From positions 248,001-312,000 of the forward strand of contig JACJYT010000002.1 of the NCBI GenBank assembly GCA_020635975.1: 64,000 nt of DNA, read 5' to 3'. Below the pieces are notes generated by a model. That model was given only the letters and a program-made list of their open reading frames with translations, searched no databases and was not told the DNA's origin. Positions 8,226 through 18,271 of the stretch are shown piece by piece. Numbering within the stretch: position 1 is the stretch's first letter; the number at the start of each line of letters is the position of its first letter. This DNA is from Chitinophagales bacterium. GTDB lineage: Bacteria; Bacteroidota; Bacteroidia; Chitinophagales; UBA8649. The translations under genes and the position numbers were made by a program.

Positions 8226-9704
8226 TTAATATGCTCTTGCAAAAACAACCTTGTGCTTTGCTTCCTTACCTGTATAAATGCACGGACCACTCGGCAGGTT
8301 GTCTTCTAAAGGAATACAGCGAATTGTTGCGCCGGTTTCTTCTTTAATTTTTTCTTCCGTCTCAGCGCTTCCATCCCAATTAGCAACAAGGAAACCACCT
8401 TTTTGTTCTAAAACTTGTTTAAACTCTTCAAAACTTTCCACCACGCTAGTGTTTTCTTCACGATACTTTAAAGCTCTATTTCTAAGTTCTTTTTCAATAT
8501 CAGCAAGCATAGTAGAAATGGTTTCCGAAAGATTTTCATTGCTAAAAGAACTCTTTTCTTTCGTATCTCTTCTTGCAATTTCTACGGTACCATTCTCTAA
8601 ATCTCTTGGTCCTATAACAATTCGAGTAGGGTATCCTTTAAGTTCATATTCAGCAAACTTAAAACCTGGACGTTTTGTATCGTCATCATCAATCTGAACG
8701 CGAATTCCTGCTTGTCTTAACTCATTAGCTATTTCCTTTGCTTTAGCCATTAGCTTTGAATTGATTTCCTCATCTTTAAAGAAAAAAGGAATAATAACAC
8801 ATTGAAATGGAGCTAATTTAGGAGGTAGTACTAAACCTTCATCATCGCTATGTGTCATAATTAAAGCTCCCATCAAACGGGTAGACACTCCCCAAGAAGT
8901 TGCCCATACATACTCTTCATTTCCTTCTTTGTCTGCAAACTTTACGTCAAAGGCTTTGGCAAAATTCTGTCCTAAAAAGTGACTAGTTCCTGCTTGCAAT
9001 GCCTTGCCATCTTGCATTAAAGCCTCAATGCAATAGGTTTCAACCGCTCCTGCAAATCGTTCATTAACACTTTTTAAACCCTTTATTACCGGCATGGCCA
9101 TAAATTTTTCTGCAAATTCAGCATATACATCCAACATTCTTTCTGCCTCTTCAATGGCTTCGGTGTTGCTAGAATGAGCTGTGTGCCCTTCTTGCCACAA
9201 AAATTCAGCAGTTCTTAAAAACAATCTAGTTCTTATCTCCCATCTTACCACATTTGCCCATTGATTTATTAATAAGGGTAGATCTCTATAAGATTGTATC
9301 CAGTTTCTATAAGTATTCCAAATTATCGTTTCTGATGTAGGACGAATTATTAATTCTTCTTCCAGTTTTGCTTCTGGATCTACAACTACACTTTTGCCAT
9401 CAGGAGCAGTTTTTAAACGGTAGTGTGTTACAACAGCACATTCTTTCGCAAAGCCTTCCACATGGGCGGCTTCTTTACTCAAATAACTTTTTGGGATGAA
9501 TAAAGGGAAATAAGCGTTAACATGTCCAGTTTCTTTAAATCTCTTATCGAGCTCCTCTTTCATTAGCTCCCAGATGGCAAATCCATAGGGCTTTATTACC
9601 ATACAGCCGCGCACATCGCTATGCTCAGCTAGTCCAGTTTTAAGCACTAATTCATTGTACCATTGCGAATAGTCGTCTGCTCGTTTTGTTAAACCTTTGC
9701 TCAT
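8226..9704 (-). CDS. proS: Prolyl-tRNA synthetase (class II, short archaeal/eukaryal-like type)
   Basis: 492 residues; charges tRNA-Pro with proline in the cytoplasm. The opening [35 protein letters not shown] and the motif-2 region [21 protein letters not shown] stretch ([17 protein letters not shown]), followed by [16 protein letters not shown], identify the short form without the bacterial INS editing domain. The anticodon-binding domain (IPFFFKDEE onward) and the C-terminal zinc-binding-like extension ending VVFARAY follow. I chose ATG 9704 ([12 protein letters not shown]) because upstream in-frame codons run into the promoter region and do not look like the family. Confidence 0.94.
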   Translation of the reverse strand: MSKGLTKRADDYSQWYNELVLKTGLAEHSDVRGCMVIKPYGFAIWELMKEELDKRFKETGHVNAYFPLFIPKSYLSKEAAHVEGFAKECAVVTHYRLKTAPDGKSVVVDPEAKLEEELIIRPTSETIIWNTYRNWIQSYRDLPLLINQWANVVRWEIRTRLFLRTAEFLWQEGHTAHSSNTEAIEEAERMLDVYAEFAEKFMAMPVIKGLKSVNERFAGAVETYCIEALMQDGKALQAGTSHFLGQNFAKAFDVKFADKEGNEEYVWATSWGVSTRLMGALIMTHSDDEGLVLPPKLAPFQCVIIPFFFKDEEINSKLMAKAKEIANELRQAGIRVQIDDDDTKRPGFKFAEYELKGYPTRIVIGPRDLENGTVEIARRDTKEKSSFSNENLSETISTMLADIEKELRNRALKYREENTSVVESFEEFKQVLEQKGGFLVANWDGSAETEEKIKEETGATIRCIPLEDNLPSGPCIYTGKEAKHKVVFARAY

Positions 9705-9745
9705 CGGAATTATTTTGGTATGCGATTTGTTATATTTACAAAAGA

Positions 9746-9753
9746 CAAAAGTA
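9746..9753 (-). promoter_or_regulatory. -7 promoter box (TACTTTTG) of proS
   Basis: Exact TAnnTTTG match on the minus strand, about 42 nt upstream of the proS ATG. No -33 TTG is seen at the usual spacing. Confidence 0.4.
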
Positions 9754-9801
9754 AAGAATATTAGGCTTTTGTCGGTTTTAAGTATCATAAAAATGAGTGC
9801 C

Positions 9802-11241
9802 ATGAAAAAAATAATGCAATTCGGAATTCTTTTACTTGCCTTTTTATCTTTTTCACTTACTAGTGAAGCACAGTTTGATGACGTCTATTACGACGCTTCT
9901 GATGATAATTGGAATAGTTCAAGTTCTAACTCTTATCAAAATGCTGATTATTCCGAGTCTTATTATGATGAGGAAGGCGATACCTATGTAACGAATAATT
10001 ATTACAATGATTATTACGATGAGGATTATTCCTTTTCCAAAAAAATGAGAAGATATTATCAACCTTCTTATGGAGTAGGTTACTACGATTATTTTTACAC
10101 AGACTATTACTATTATAATTCTTGGTATAGTCCAGCTATAATCTATACTAACAACTATTCTTATTATAGCTATTGGAACAGACCAGTTATTAATATTAGT
10201 ATAGGAAATAGCTTTTGGCCTTACAATTCTTGGGGCTTTAATTCCTATTATGGCAATTCTTGGGGATATAATTCTTGGTATACGAACTCATGGTATTCAA
10301 ACCCATGGAACTATAATTCTTATTATGCTAATTCTTGGGCTTATAACCCTTACGATCCATGGGGAAGATATAATTACTATACCTACAACAATCCTTGGTG
10401 TGGAGGTTATGGCTATTATGGAAATAATTACTACTATGGACCAAAAAGTGCAAATGCCAATAATACTGGTGGTAGCACTACACCAAATACAGTTTTAGAT
10501 GGCAAAGCACCAGTAGGGGTATCTAATTCTGGCTATACTACCGTGAAGCCTACTAACTCGAATACTAAGGTGCCTAATTCTAACGAAGTTAAAGTACCCC
10601 CTGCAACTATAGATGGCTACTCAGTGAAAAATCCAAATGCATCAAGCTCTACAGTAAACGCACCGAATAATTCTAATGTTAAAGTACCAACTAATAATGG
10701 TCAGGGTGGAACGAAGCCTAATTCTTCAAGCACGAGCACCTCAGTTAATGGTAATGTTAGCTATCCTTCAAACACTAAAGTTCCTACAAACAATGGGCAA
10801 ACCGTAGTATATCCTAATTCGTCTACTACTACTAACTCGAGCAATTATCCAAGCAATACTAAAGTTCCGAGTTCTAATTCAACTAATATTTCCGTGCCAA
10901 GTTCGCCTACTACGCCAGTTAAAAATCCTAATACTGGAACAAGTACGCCTAATAATTCGAATGTGGTAAATTCTCCAAATAATTCGTATAAAGTGCCAAG
11001 TAATAATTCGTATAAACAACCAAGTAATAACTACAAAGCACCAAGTAATAATTCTTACAATACCCCAAAGAATAACTATAAAGCACCGTCTAATAATAGT
11101 TTTAATACGCCTAATAATTCCTATAAGGCTCCGAGCAATAACTATAAGCAACCGAGTAATTCATATAAAGCTCCTAGCTCAGGTTCCAGCTCGCCTAATA
11201 TTAACTCTAGCAAAGGCAGTGGAATGAATAAGAAGCCCTAA
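9802..11241 (+). CDS. Secreted Tyr/Asn/Ser-rich low-complexity repeat protein
   Basis: About 480 residues with a signal peptide ([17 protein letters not shown].. cleaved near SEAQ). After an acidic Tyr-rich start comes a region very rich in Tyr, Trp, Asn and Ser (motifs such as [23 protein letters not shown]; encoded about 10080-10440), then a Ser/Thr/Asn/Pro linker, then tandem [12 protein letters not shown] repeats up to a basic tail. No globular domain is recognised. Composition suggests an extended, possibly adhesive or matrix protein; that is inference. It is seven nt before a FadL-like barrel gene. ATG 9793 (MSAMKK) is an equally possible start. Confidence 0.75.
   Translation: MKKIMQFGILLLAFLSFSLTSEAQFDDVYYDASDDNWNSSSSNSYQNADYSESYYDEEGDTYVTNNYYNDYYDEDYSFSKKMRRYYQPSYGVGYYDYFYTDYYYYNSWYSPAIIYTNNYSYYSYWNRPVINISIGNSFWPYNSWGFNSYYGNSWGYNSWYTNSWYSNPWNYNSYYANSWAYNPYDPWGRYNYYTYNNPWCGGYGYYGNNYYYGPKSANANNTGGSTTPNTVLDGKAPVGVSNSGYTTVKPTNSNTKVPNSNEVKVPPATIDGYSVKNPNASSSTVNAPNNSNVKVPTNNGQGGTKPNSSSTSTSVNGNVSYPSNTKVPTNNGQTVVYPNSSTTTNSSNYPSNTKVPSSNSTNISVPSSPTTPVKNPNTGTSTPNNSNVVNSPNNSYKVPSNNSYKQPSNNYKAPSNNSYNTPKNNYKAPSNNSFNTPNNSYKAPSNNYKQPSNSYKAPSSGSSSPNINSSKGSGMNKKP
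10978..11178 (+). repeat. Tandem 7-8 residue coding repeats (NNSYKxPS)
   Basis: Nine consecutive degenerate units of 21-24 bp encode [60 protein letters not shown] and NSYKAPS. Codon choice differs between units, so selection on the protein, rather than recent slippage, maintains them. Confidence 0.85.
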
Positions 11242-11247
11242 CACGAA

Positions 11248-12735
11248 ATGAATAAATTACAAGTTGTAATATTTGCTTTTTTTTGTTTCTTTTCACTTAG
11301 GGCTCAGGATTACGAGGCGGATGCTTTAAGATTCTCTCTACACAACAATTATGGAACGGCAAGGTATATGGCATTAGGAGGAGCTTTTTCTAGTGTAGGG
11401 GCGGATTTTTCGAACTTAAGCTACAATCCGGCTGGTTTAGGAATGTATAGGAATTCTATTTTTCAACTATCAACAGCTATTAATTTTACTAATTACAATA
11501 GTGTTTTTTACGATAGTGAGAATGAAGATTATAAAACCAAACTAGCTGTTCCAAGTTTAGGTTTAATTTTTTCTAGTAATAAAGCTAGTAAGAACTCCCT
11601 GTTTAGATCTTTTTCTTTTGGTTTTGGTCTAAATCGTTTAGCAGATTATAATTTTAGTGAAAGCTATCAAGCAGTTATTTCTACTCCCAATTCTTCCATC
11701 TCATGGTCGTGGGTGGATGAAATATCAGCTTTAAATGGCTCAAGTAATGGAAGCGTTGCTGATGATCAGTTTAGTTTTGAGGCGGTAGATGCCTATTACA
11801 CTTATTTGGTAAATTTTGATTCTACCATTTTAGATTATAATAGTCCTATTACAGATACTTTTGAGCAAAGTAGATTTTCAGATGTAAAAGGACAAAAGAA
11901 TGAAGTTGTACTTTCTGTTGGAACTAATTATTTAGACAAACTTTATTTAGGAGCAACAATTGGAATTCCTATAATTAATTATTCTAGAAATTCGAGAACT
12001 ATAGAAGAGGACGTAAACAATGCGAATGGAAGCTTTAATTCTTTCGAACTTAAGCAAGCCTATAGGACAGAAGGCTTGGGCTTTAATTTAAAGGCGGGAT
12101 TGATCTATAAGGTGAATGATGTACTTCGCATTTCTGCAGCAGTTCATACTCCCGAGCTGCTAAGCTTAAAGGAATCTTGGTCTAGTAATATTTCTTCAAG
12201 TTTTGATACTATAAGTTTCTATAATGAATCCAGAGACGGTTTTTTTGAATATAAGTTGCGACTTCCGTGGCGGGTGAATAGTGGATTTAGTTTGTTTCTA
12301 AACAAAAATGGATTCTTTTCTTTTGATTATGAGGCTGTTGGCTACAACTCCATGCGATATAATTTTGGGAATAGCTACAAGGAAGTAGCGAACGAAATCA
12401 ACAAGCAGCTAAAAGAAAAGTATAAACTTGGCCACAATTTTAGAGCAGGATTGGAAATTGTAATAAATAAATTCAAGCTTAGAGCGGGATATAATTATCT
12501 AAGCTCTCCTATTAAAAGAGATCTAGCAGCCAGCTCATATAATTTTAGTAGTCATCAAGTATCTGGGGGTTTTGGTATTTTATGGAGCAAATGGGCATTA
12601 GATTTTGCTTATCAGCATAGCTTTTCCAAACAATTTGAACAAGTATATCGGCTAGACTCAGTAAGTATACCAGGTGTCAACAAGAATATTACTCGAGCTA
12701 ATTTTAGCGTGTCGCTTGCTTATAGGTTGAAGTAA
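11248..12735 (+). CDS. Outer-membrane beta-barrel protein, OmpP1/FadL-like
   Basis: 495 residues with signal peptide (MNKLQVVIFAFFCFFSLRAQ). The N-terminus of the mature protein has ARYMALGGAFSSVGADFSNLSYNPAGLGMYR, the Asn-Pro-Ala-Gly hallmark of the FadL/OmpP1 hatch region. Alternating hydrophobic strands run to the C-terminus, which ends in a short aromatic strand (NFSVSLAYRLK). FadL proteins carry hydrophobic compounds across the outer membrane; here the substrate is unknown. It follows the Tyr-rich gene by six nt and is likely in one transcript with it. Confidence 0.85.
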   Translation: MNKLQVVIFAFFCFFSLRAQDYEADALRFSLHNNYGTARYMALGGAFSSVGADFSNLSYNPAGLGMYRNSIFQLSTAINFTNYNSVFYDSENEDYKTKLAVPSLGLIFSSNKASKNSLFRSFSFGFGLNRLADYNFSESYQAVISTPNSSISWSWVDEISALNGSSNGSVADDQFSFEAVDAYYTYLVNFDSTILDYNSPITDTFEQSRFSDVKGQKNEVVLSVGTNYLDKLYLGATIGIPIINYSRNSRTIEEDVNNANGSFNSFELKQAYRTEGLGFNLKAGLIYKVNDVLRISAAVHTPELLSLKESWSSNISSSFDTISFYNESRDGFFEYKLRLPWRVNSGFSLFLNKNGFFSFDYEAVGYNSMRYNFGNSYKEVANEINKQLKEKYKLGHNFRAGLEIVINKFKLRAGYNYLSSPIKRDLAASSYNFSSHQVSGGFGILWSKWALDFAYQHSFSKQFEQVYRLDSVSIPGVNKNITRANFSVSLAYRLK

Positions 12736-12763
12736 AATTCTTAAGATTTAGAATTAATATAAT

Positions 12764-12771
12764 TACTTTTG
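12764..12771 (+). promoter_or_regulatory. -7 promoter box (TACTTTTG) four nt before the TPR-gene GTG
   Basis: Exact TAnnTTTG match ending four nt before the GTG start at 12776, which would place the transcription start on or next to the start codon. No good -33 TTG is present. Confidence 0.4.
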
Positions 12772-12775
12772 AAGG

Positions 12776-14248
12776 GTGATACCCCCTCGCCTACATATAT
12801 TTCTATTTTTCTTTGGGATACTTACAAATCTCTCTGCACAAAGCTTAGATTTTAATCTGAACTGCGAACGGGCCTACACGCATATTATAGCACTTAAAGC
12901 AGATAGCGCCACGTATTACCTGAATCAAGAGAAACGCTTAAATCCTTCAAATCATATCATCTACCTATTAGATAATTATATGGATTTTTTGGAGATTTAT
13001 ACTTCAGGATCTACTAATCTATATGAAGCAAAAAAGTCAAGTTTTGACGATAGAATTTCAAGTTTAAAGAAGGCCGACAACTCTTCTCCTTACTATTTGT
13101 ATTCTCAAGCCGAGATTCACTTACAATCTGCAGTTTTGCATATAAAGTTTGGAGAATATTTTGCTTGTATTTTCGATGCTAAGAAAGCCTTGAAAAAACT
13201 AGAACAGAACCAAAAGGATTTCCCAGAATTTATGCCGAATAATAAAAGTTTAGGTACTTTATATACTATTTTGGGAAGCATACCAGAGCAGTATCAGGGT
13301 GGATTAGAATTCTTAGGATTAAAAGGAAGTGTTTTGGGCGGGCTGTCAATGTTAGAGAAGGCAACTAATAGTAAAAAACACCCTTTTCAACACGAATCGG
13401 CCACTATATATGCTTTCATGTTAATGCATATTCAGAATAAACCAGAGGCAGCTTGGCAAATATTACAAAAGAACAATTTTAATAGTTCTAAAAATTTGAT
13501 GGATGCCTATTCCTTAGGGCATGTTGGCATTTATGGTATACACAACGATGAGGGAATTAGTGCTTTAACAAAAGCTTCTCGTTCAGGATTTATGGACTTC
13601 CCGCTAATGGATTACTTGTTGGGGATAGGAAAAACCTATAGACAAGATAGCGATGCCAATGTTTATTTTGAGAAATTTATTTCTAAAACAGTTGGAATCG
13701 ATTATATCAAATCGGCTTGGCATAAGATGGCTTGGAATGCCCTAATACAAGGAGATAGAAAGGCCTATGATAAGTATATTGATAAACTAAAGAACTCTGG
13801 TAGAGCAGTTGTAGATTCTGATAAGCAGGCACAAAGAGAAGTAGAAAGTGGCATTATTCCTAATCCCTTACTACTTCAAGTGCGTCTATTAACAGATGGA
13901 AATTATTTAGATAGAGCATTTAAGCTTTTAGATAAAGTTCATGTAAATAATTTCCAAACGGATTATGAGAAAACGGAATATTATTATCGAGTATCTAGAG
14001 TTTATGATAAAAAAGGTTTATCGCAGAAGGCTATTCAATATTATTCTTTAACCATAGCAAATGGCAAGAGAATTCCTTTTTATTATGCAGCTAATTCGGC
14101 ATATTTACTCGGCTTTCTTTATGAACAATTACAAAATAAGGAAGCGGCACTAAAGAATTATTCTCTTTGCTTAGAATTACCAGGATACGAATATGAGAAT
14201 AGTATTCATATGAAGGCTGAGGCAGCAATAAATAGATTAAAAAATTAA
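12776..14248 (+). CDS. TPR-like periplasmic or secreted protein (possibly Iml2/TTC39-like)
   Basis: 490 residues with a signal peptide (IPPRLHIFLFFFGILTNLSAQ). Helix-turn-helix repeats of TPR type run through the protein; the clearest are near the C-terminus (TEYYYRVSRVYDKKGLSQKA and AYLLGFLYEQLQNKEAALKN). The middle (LGTLYTILGSIPEQYQGG) resembles the Iml2/TTC39 superfamily, but I am not sure. The GTG start is forced: the in-frame codon two positions upstream is a TGA stop and no ATG precedes the signal peptide. murB follows after two nt, so the pair is co-transcribed. Confidence 0.75.
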   Translation: MIPPRLHIFLFFFGILTNLSAQSLDFNLNCERAYTHIIALKADSATYYLNQEKRLNPSNHIIYLLDNYMDFLEIYTSGSTNLYEAKKSSFDDRISSLKKADNSSPYYLYSQAEIHLQSAVLHIKFGEYFACIFDAKKALKKLEQNQKDFPEFMPNNKSLGTLYTILGSIPEQYQGGLEFLGLKGSVLGGLSMLEKATNSKKHPFQHESATIYAFMLMHIQNKPEAAWQILQKNNFNSSKNLMDAYSLGHVGIYGIHNDEGISALTKASRSGFMDFPLMDYLLGIGKTYRQDSDANVYFEKFISKTVGIDYIKSAWHKMAWNALIQGDRKAYDKYIDKLKNSGRAVVDSDKQAQREVESGIIPNPLLLQVRLLTDGNYLDRAFKLLDKVHVNNFQTDYEKTEYYYRVSRVYDKKGLSQKAIQYYSLTIANGKRIPFYYAANSAYLLGFLYEQLQNKEAALKNYSLCLELPGYEYENSIHMKAEAAINRLKN

Positions 14249-14250
14249 GG

Positions 14251-15258
14251 ATGAAAGAAAACATTTCGCTTAAGGCTTATAATACTTTTGGGATTGATGC
14301 CCGAGCTAAATTCTTCTTCGAACTTAAAAAAAGGGAAGAACTTTCAAGTCTAGCTCATTTCAATTCCTTTCATGATAAGAGCTTAATTTTAGGTGGAGGA
14401 AGCAATATCCTGCTTTGCAAGGATTTTGATGGTTTAGTTATACTAAACAGCTTAAAAGGAATAGAGTTAATAAAAGAGGATGAGAATGAAGTTTATCTAA
14501 AAGTTGCAGCTGGCGAAGTGTGGCACGATTTGGTAAGCTATACAATTGCTAGATCTTGGGGAGGATTAGAAAATCTTTCGCTTATTCCAGGAAGAGTAGG
14601 GGCATCCCCTATGCAGAATATTGGAGCTTATGGCGTAGAGTTAAAGGATGTTTTTTATGAATTGGAAGCTTGGGATAAGGAAACAGAACAAGTTGTGGTA
14701 TTTAATAAAGAACAATGTCAATTTGCTTATAGAGAAAGTATCTTTAAGAAGGAGTTGAGAGGAAAGCATATTATACTGTCGATTAGTCTTGTTTTAAGTA
14801 AGAAGCCTAAAATCAATATAGAATATGGCGCTATAGCTGAAACCTTGAAGTTGATGAAAGTTGAAAACCCAACTATAAAAGATGTTAGTGATGCAGTCAT
14901 TGCTATTAGGAGTTCTAAACTACCTAATCCTAAAGAGATAGGTAATGCCGGCAGTTTTTTTAAGAATCCCGTAGTAGATCTAAAGCTTGTTAAAGAATTA
15001 CAGGGCAAGTATCCTTCTCTTCCCGTTTATACGGTAGACGAAAAGTGTGCTAAGCTGCCTGCTGCTTGGCTTATTGAACAAGCTGGATGGAAGGGAAAGA
15101 GTTTTGGGAATTATGGGGTTCATAAAAATCAAGCTTTAGTTTTAGTAAATTATGGAGGGGCTAAGGGAGAAGATATTAAGAACTTGGCACATAGCATACA
15201 AGCAGATGTATTCTCCAAATTTGGCATTGAAATTAGTCCGGAAGTAAATTTTATTTGA
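14251..15258 (+). CDS. murB: UDP-N-acetylmuramate dehydrogenase
   Basis: 335 residues, type I MurB. It uses FAD and NADPH to reduce UDP-GlcNAc-enolpyruvate to UDP-MurNAc in peptidoglycan synthesis in the cytoplasm. Key motifs: NTFGIDARAKFF, the FAD-binding LILGGGSNILL, GLENLSLIPGRVGASPMQNIGAYG, the catalytic-Ser motif NAGSFFKNPV, and the C-terminal Glu in SPEVNFI. Length is normal for type I enzymes. It starts two nt after the TPR gene. Confidence 0.95.
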   Translation: MKENISLKAYNTFGIDARAKFFFELKKREELSSLAHFNSFHDKSLILGGGSNILLCKDFDGLVILNSLKGIELIKEDENEVYLKVAAGEVWHDLVSYTIARSWGGLENLSLIPGRVGASPMQNIGAYGVELKDVFYELEAWDKETEQVVVFNKEQCQFAYRESIFKKELRGKHIILSISLVLSKKPKINIEYGAIAETLKLMKVENPTIKDVSDAVIAIRSSKLPNPKEIGNAGSFFKNPVVDLKLVKELQGKYPSLPVYTVDEKCAKLPAAWLIEQAGWKGKSFGNYGVHKNQALVLVNYGGAKGEDIKNLAHSIQADVFSKFGIEISPEVNFI

Positions 15259-15319
15259 TAAGGGAACAGGATTGAAATGCTGCTAGGCAGTTCAGAGCAG
15301 ATTTTTTGAGTTTATAAGT

Positions 15320-16360
15320 CTAATCAAAATTTTTGTTCTGGAGGTTTTTTTCCCATTCCCAAGCACTTCGCATCATTTCTTCAAGGCTGTGCCGTGGCTG
15401 CCAATGAAGCACGTTTTTGGCTTTAGTATTGTCTGCATAAATGGCTACAACATCACCCGCTCGTCTAGCTTCTAGACTATAATTTAGCTGGATTTGGTTG
15501 GCTTTTTCAAAGGCATTAATCATTTCTAGTACGCTATGCCCTTCACCTGTGCCAAGGTTAAAGACTTCGCATAAAGAAGCATCTTCTTGTTTTATTAGCC
15601 ATTCTAAAGCGAGCGTATGAGCTTGTGCTATGTCTGAAACATGAATATAATCGCGTATACAAGTACCATCTCTAGTTGGATAATCATGGCCAGCAACTTG
15701 AAAAACAGGAAGCTTACCCATAGCGGCACCTGTTATTCTTGGAACGATATTTAAAGCTTCTTGTTTTGGTCTTTCTCCTAAATGGCCACTGCTATGCGCA
15801 CCTGCCGGATTAAAATAACGTAATAAGCTCACTTTTAGTCGGTTCACCTGAACAAAATCTTGAATGATCTGTTCGCCTATAACTTTGGTTTGAGCATAAG
15901 GACTTTCGGGAAGAGCTAAAGGACAGTTTTCATCAACGGGCAAGTGTTCTGCATTCCCGTAAACCGAGCAAGAAGAGGAAAACACTAGGTTTGGAACTTC
16001 AAATTCGGCACAACATTGTAGAACGTTTATTAAACTTTCTAAATTATTATGATAATATAGCAGGGGAAATTTAACGGATTCATTGACATATTTTTTAGCC
16101 GCAAAATGGATTATTCCATCAATTTTCTCCTCTTCTTTAAATACCTTTCTAAGCGCAGCTAGATCACATAAATCAATAAGATAGTTTTTTACTTGAACGC
16201 CAGTAATAGCCTTTACACCTTCAAAAGCCGAGGCGTAGGAATTGGAAAGATTGTCTATAGAAACGAGTTCATAGCCATTATGTATAAGTTCTACTAAAGT
16301 GTGAGAGCCTATATAACCTGCGGCACCCGTTACAAGAATTTTCTTAGCTTTATTTGCCAT
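15320..16360 (-). CDS. galE: UDP-glucose 4-epimerase
   Basis: 346-residue extended short-chain dehydrogenase. The NAD-binding TGAAGYIGSHT, the Ser in VFSSSCSVYG, the catalytic SPYAQTK (Tyr-x3-Lys) and the GalE-typical RYFNPAGAHSSG and DYPTRDGTCIRDYIHV are all present. It interconverts UDP-glucose and UDP-galactose (or the N-acetyl forms) for surface glycans. Its ATG overlaps the end of the upstream SDR gene by 11 nt, making it the last gene of an rmlA-SDR-galE operon. Confidence 0.93.
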   Translation of the reverse strand: MANKAKKILVTGAAGYIGSHTLVELIHNGYELVSIDNLSNSYASAFEGVKAITGVQVKNYLIDLCDLAALRKVFKEEEKIDGIIHFAAKKYVNESVKFPLLYYHNNLESLINVLQCCAEFEVPNLVFSSSCSVYGNAEHLPVDENCPLALPESPYAQTKVIGEQIIQDFVQVNRLKVSLLRYFNPAGAHSSGHLGERPKQEALNIVPRITGAAMGKLPVFQVAGHDYPTRDGTCIRDYIHVSDIAQAHTLALEWLIKQEDASLCEVFNLGTGEGHSVLEMINAFEKANQIQLNYSLEARRAGDVVAIYADNTKAKNVLHWQPRHSLEEMMRSAWEWEKNLQNKNFD

Positions 16361-17291
16361 AGAATTTAGTGCCAGCGGCTAATATTCGCTGAACGCCTTC
16401 GCTAATTGGTAACAAATTGCGACCCAAAAGCTTTCTCATTTTTTCGATATCAGGCTTTCTCTTTTTCATATCCCCTTCTTTTAAAGGAGGAAGATGTACT
16501 ATTTTAGATTTTGAACCAGTTTCTTTTATGATTATTTCTGCCAATTCTAAAATGGTGACTTCTTGCGTACTACCTATGTTCACGGTGTCATTAATATAAT
16601 GTCCATGTTCAAAACTACTCAAACAAGCATCTATATTGTCGTCGATATAGCAAAAAGTTCTAGTTTGTAGCCCATCTCCAAAAATGGTGATATCTCTATT
16701 TTTAAGCGCAGCATTTAAGAATTTACTCATTACAAAGTCAGTACTTTGCTTAGGCCCATAGGTATTAAAAAACCTAAAAATAGTATAATCTAAATCGAAT
16801 TCTTGCTTATAGGAACGCAAGAAAGATTCACCTACGTTTTTAACAACTGCATAAGGTAGTCTAGAGTTAAGCGGAGTTGTAGCTTCGTTTTGAGGATGTT
16901 CAATTGGCTCGCCATAAACTTCAGATGAAGAAGCGAAAAATACTCTTTTTACATTAGTGTTTTTACAAAGGTCGAGCACATTCTTAATGCCAATAATATC
17001 ATCCAAAACTAATTTAGGATTGTCTAAGGTTCTTTGTACCCCAACAACCGCAGCGTAATGAAAGACATAGTCAAATTTATAGGCCAACATTACCGAAGAA
17101 ATATCTTGAAAATTATTGCAATCTGCTTTTATAAATCTCCAAGAATCATTTTCTGTTTTTGGCAGTCTGCGCATATCTCCAGTAAGAAGATTATCTACAA
17201 TTACAACTTTATGGTCGGTAGTATTTACTAAGCGCTCTGCTAAACTACTTCCAATAAAACCTGCTCCTCCAGTAATTAATATTTTTGCCAT
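16350..17291 (-). CDS. NAD-dependent nucleotide-sugar epimerase/dehydratase (extended SDR)
   Basis: 313 residues. TGGAGFIGSSLAERL binds NAD; FASSSEVYGEP and LPYAVVKNVGE give the Ser and the Tyr-x3-Lys catalytic pair; FRFFNTYGP and TRTFCYIDDNIDA are typical of the UDP-glucuronate decarboxylase / UDP-sugar epimerase branch. The exact reaction cannot be told from sequence alone; UDP-xylose synthase-like or 4-epimerase activity are the main options. One nt separates it from rmlA upstream, and it overlaps galE downstream. Confidence 0.85.
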   Translation of the reverse strand: MAKILITGGAGFIGSSLAERLVNTTDHKVVIVDNLLTGDMRRLPKTENDSWRFIKADCNNFQDISSVMLAYKFDYVFHYAAVVGVQRTLDNPKLVLDDIIGIKNVLDLCKNTNVKRVFFASSSEVYGEPIEHPQNEATTPLNSRLPYAVVKNVGESFLRSYKQEFDLDYTIFRFFNTYGPKQSTDFVMSKFLNAALKNRDITIFGDGLQTRTFCYIDDNIDACLSSFEHGHYINDTVNIGSTQEVTILELAEIIIKETGSKSKIVHLPPLKEGDMKKRKPDIEKMRKLLGRNLLPISEGVQRILAAGTKFYGK

Positions 17292-17292
17292 T

Positions 17293-18153
17293 TTACTTAA
17301 TTAAGTTCATTAGGTACTCGCCGTAGCCACTTTTTAAAAGGGGTAGAGCTAGTTCTTTTAATTGTTTTTTACTTATAAAACCTTGAAGGTATGCTTCTTC
17401 TTCAATACAACCAATTTTTAATCCCTGTCTTTCTTCTATTACTTGAACGAATTGAGATGCTTGCATCAAGGAATTGAAAGTTCCTGTGTCTAACCAAGCG
17501 GTTCCTCTATCTAGAATAGCAACACTTAATTTGTTTGTACTTAAATATTCCTTATTTACATCTGTAATTTCATATTCACCTCTTGAGCTTGGTTTTATAT
17601 TCTTTGCAATTTCAACAACAGAGTTATCGTAAAAATATAAGCCGGGTACGGCATAATTAGATTTAGGCTGTACCGGTTTTTCTTCTATCGATATCGCTTT
17701 ATTGTTTTCGTCGAATTCAACCACTCCATATCTCTCAGGATCACTAACATGGTAGGCAAAAATAACTCCTCCATTGGGGTCGTTATGACTTTGTAATAAA
17801 TTTCTAAGACCAGTACCATAAAAAATATTGTCGCCCAAAATAAGAGCGCACTTGTCTTTTCCAATAAATTTTTCTCCAATTACGAAGGCTTGTGCTAAAC
17901 CATTAGGCACTTCCTGAACAGCATATTCAATTCGACAACCAAATTGTTCGCCACTACCTAATAATTTTTCAAAGTTGGGTAGATCATGCGGCGTAGAAAT
18001 GATTAAAATTTCATTAATACCTGCTTGCATTAGTGTAGATAAGGGGTAATAAATCATAGGCTTATCATAAATAGGCATGATTTGCTTACTAATTGCATAG
18101 GTAATTGGATAAAGTCGCGTACCAGAGCCTCCGGCGAGTATAATTCCTTTCAT
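17293..18153 (-). CDS. rmlA: Glucose-1-phosphate thymidylyltransferase
   Basis: 286 residues. It makes dTDP-glucose from glucose-1-phosphate and dTTP, the first step to dTDP-rhamnose and related sugars. The N-terminal signature [61 protein letters not shown] and [14 protein letters not shown] are classic RmlA motifs. I chose ATG 18153 because it gives the exact family N-terminus; an upstream ATG (18174) would overlap the promoter box. rmlB, rmlC and rmlD are not in the window, so the downstream sugar is not defined here. Confidence 0.94.
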   Translation of the reverse strand: MKGIILAGGSGTRLYPITYAISKQIMPIYDKPMIYYPLSTLMQAGINEILIISTPHDLPNFEKLLGSGEQFGCRIEYAVQEVPNGLAQAFVIGEKFIGKDKCALILGDNIFYGTGLRNLLQSHNDPNGGVIFAYHVSDPERYGVVEFDENNKAISIEEKPVQPKSNYAVPGLYFYDNSVVEIAKNIKPSSRGEYEITDVNKEYLSTNKLSVAILDRGTAWLDTGTFNSLMQASQFVQVIEERQGLKIGCIEEEAYLQGFISKKQLKELALPLLKSGYGEYLMNLIK

Positions 18154-18162
18154 ATTCACTAG

Positions 18163-18197
18163 CAAAGATAACATATTGCATTAAGTATAGAAAGCAA
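18163..18197 (-). promoter_or_regulatory. rmlA promoter (TTG-N24-TATCTTTG)
   Basis: Minus-strand TATCTTTG at 18163-18170 with a TTG at 18195-18197; the 24-nt spacer is one longer than the usual range. The box ends nine nt before the rmlA ATG, so the leader is very short. Confidence 0.5.
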
Positions 18198-18210
18198 AAT
18201 ATAAAAGTAC

Positions 18211-18238
18211 TTGCTTTAGCTATTGTTTTTTAACTTTG
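18211..18238 (+). promoter_or_regulatory. ubiE operon promoter (TTG-N17-TAACTTTG)
   Basis: TTG at 18211-18213 and TAACTTTG at 18231-18238, both exact consensus elements with 17-nt spacing. The expected start is about 30 nt before the ubiE start codon. Confidence 0.65.
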
Positions 18239-18271
18239 CCCTAATTTTACACCAAACTCAAATCGTTTAGT

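Noticed and set aside
10879..11151. Minus-strand frame opposite the Tyr-rich repeat gene
   Set aside because: A by-product of repeated Asn/Pro/Lys codons; Ile/Arg-only translation without any domain.
10978..11178. Possible CRISPR-like array
   Set aside because: Units are in frame, 21-24 bp, degenerate, without spacers; they are coding repeats of the secreted protein.
15259..15319. Terminator between murB and galE
   Set aside because: Only a 5-bp CTGCT / AGCAG stem before a T run; too weak to list with confidence.
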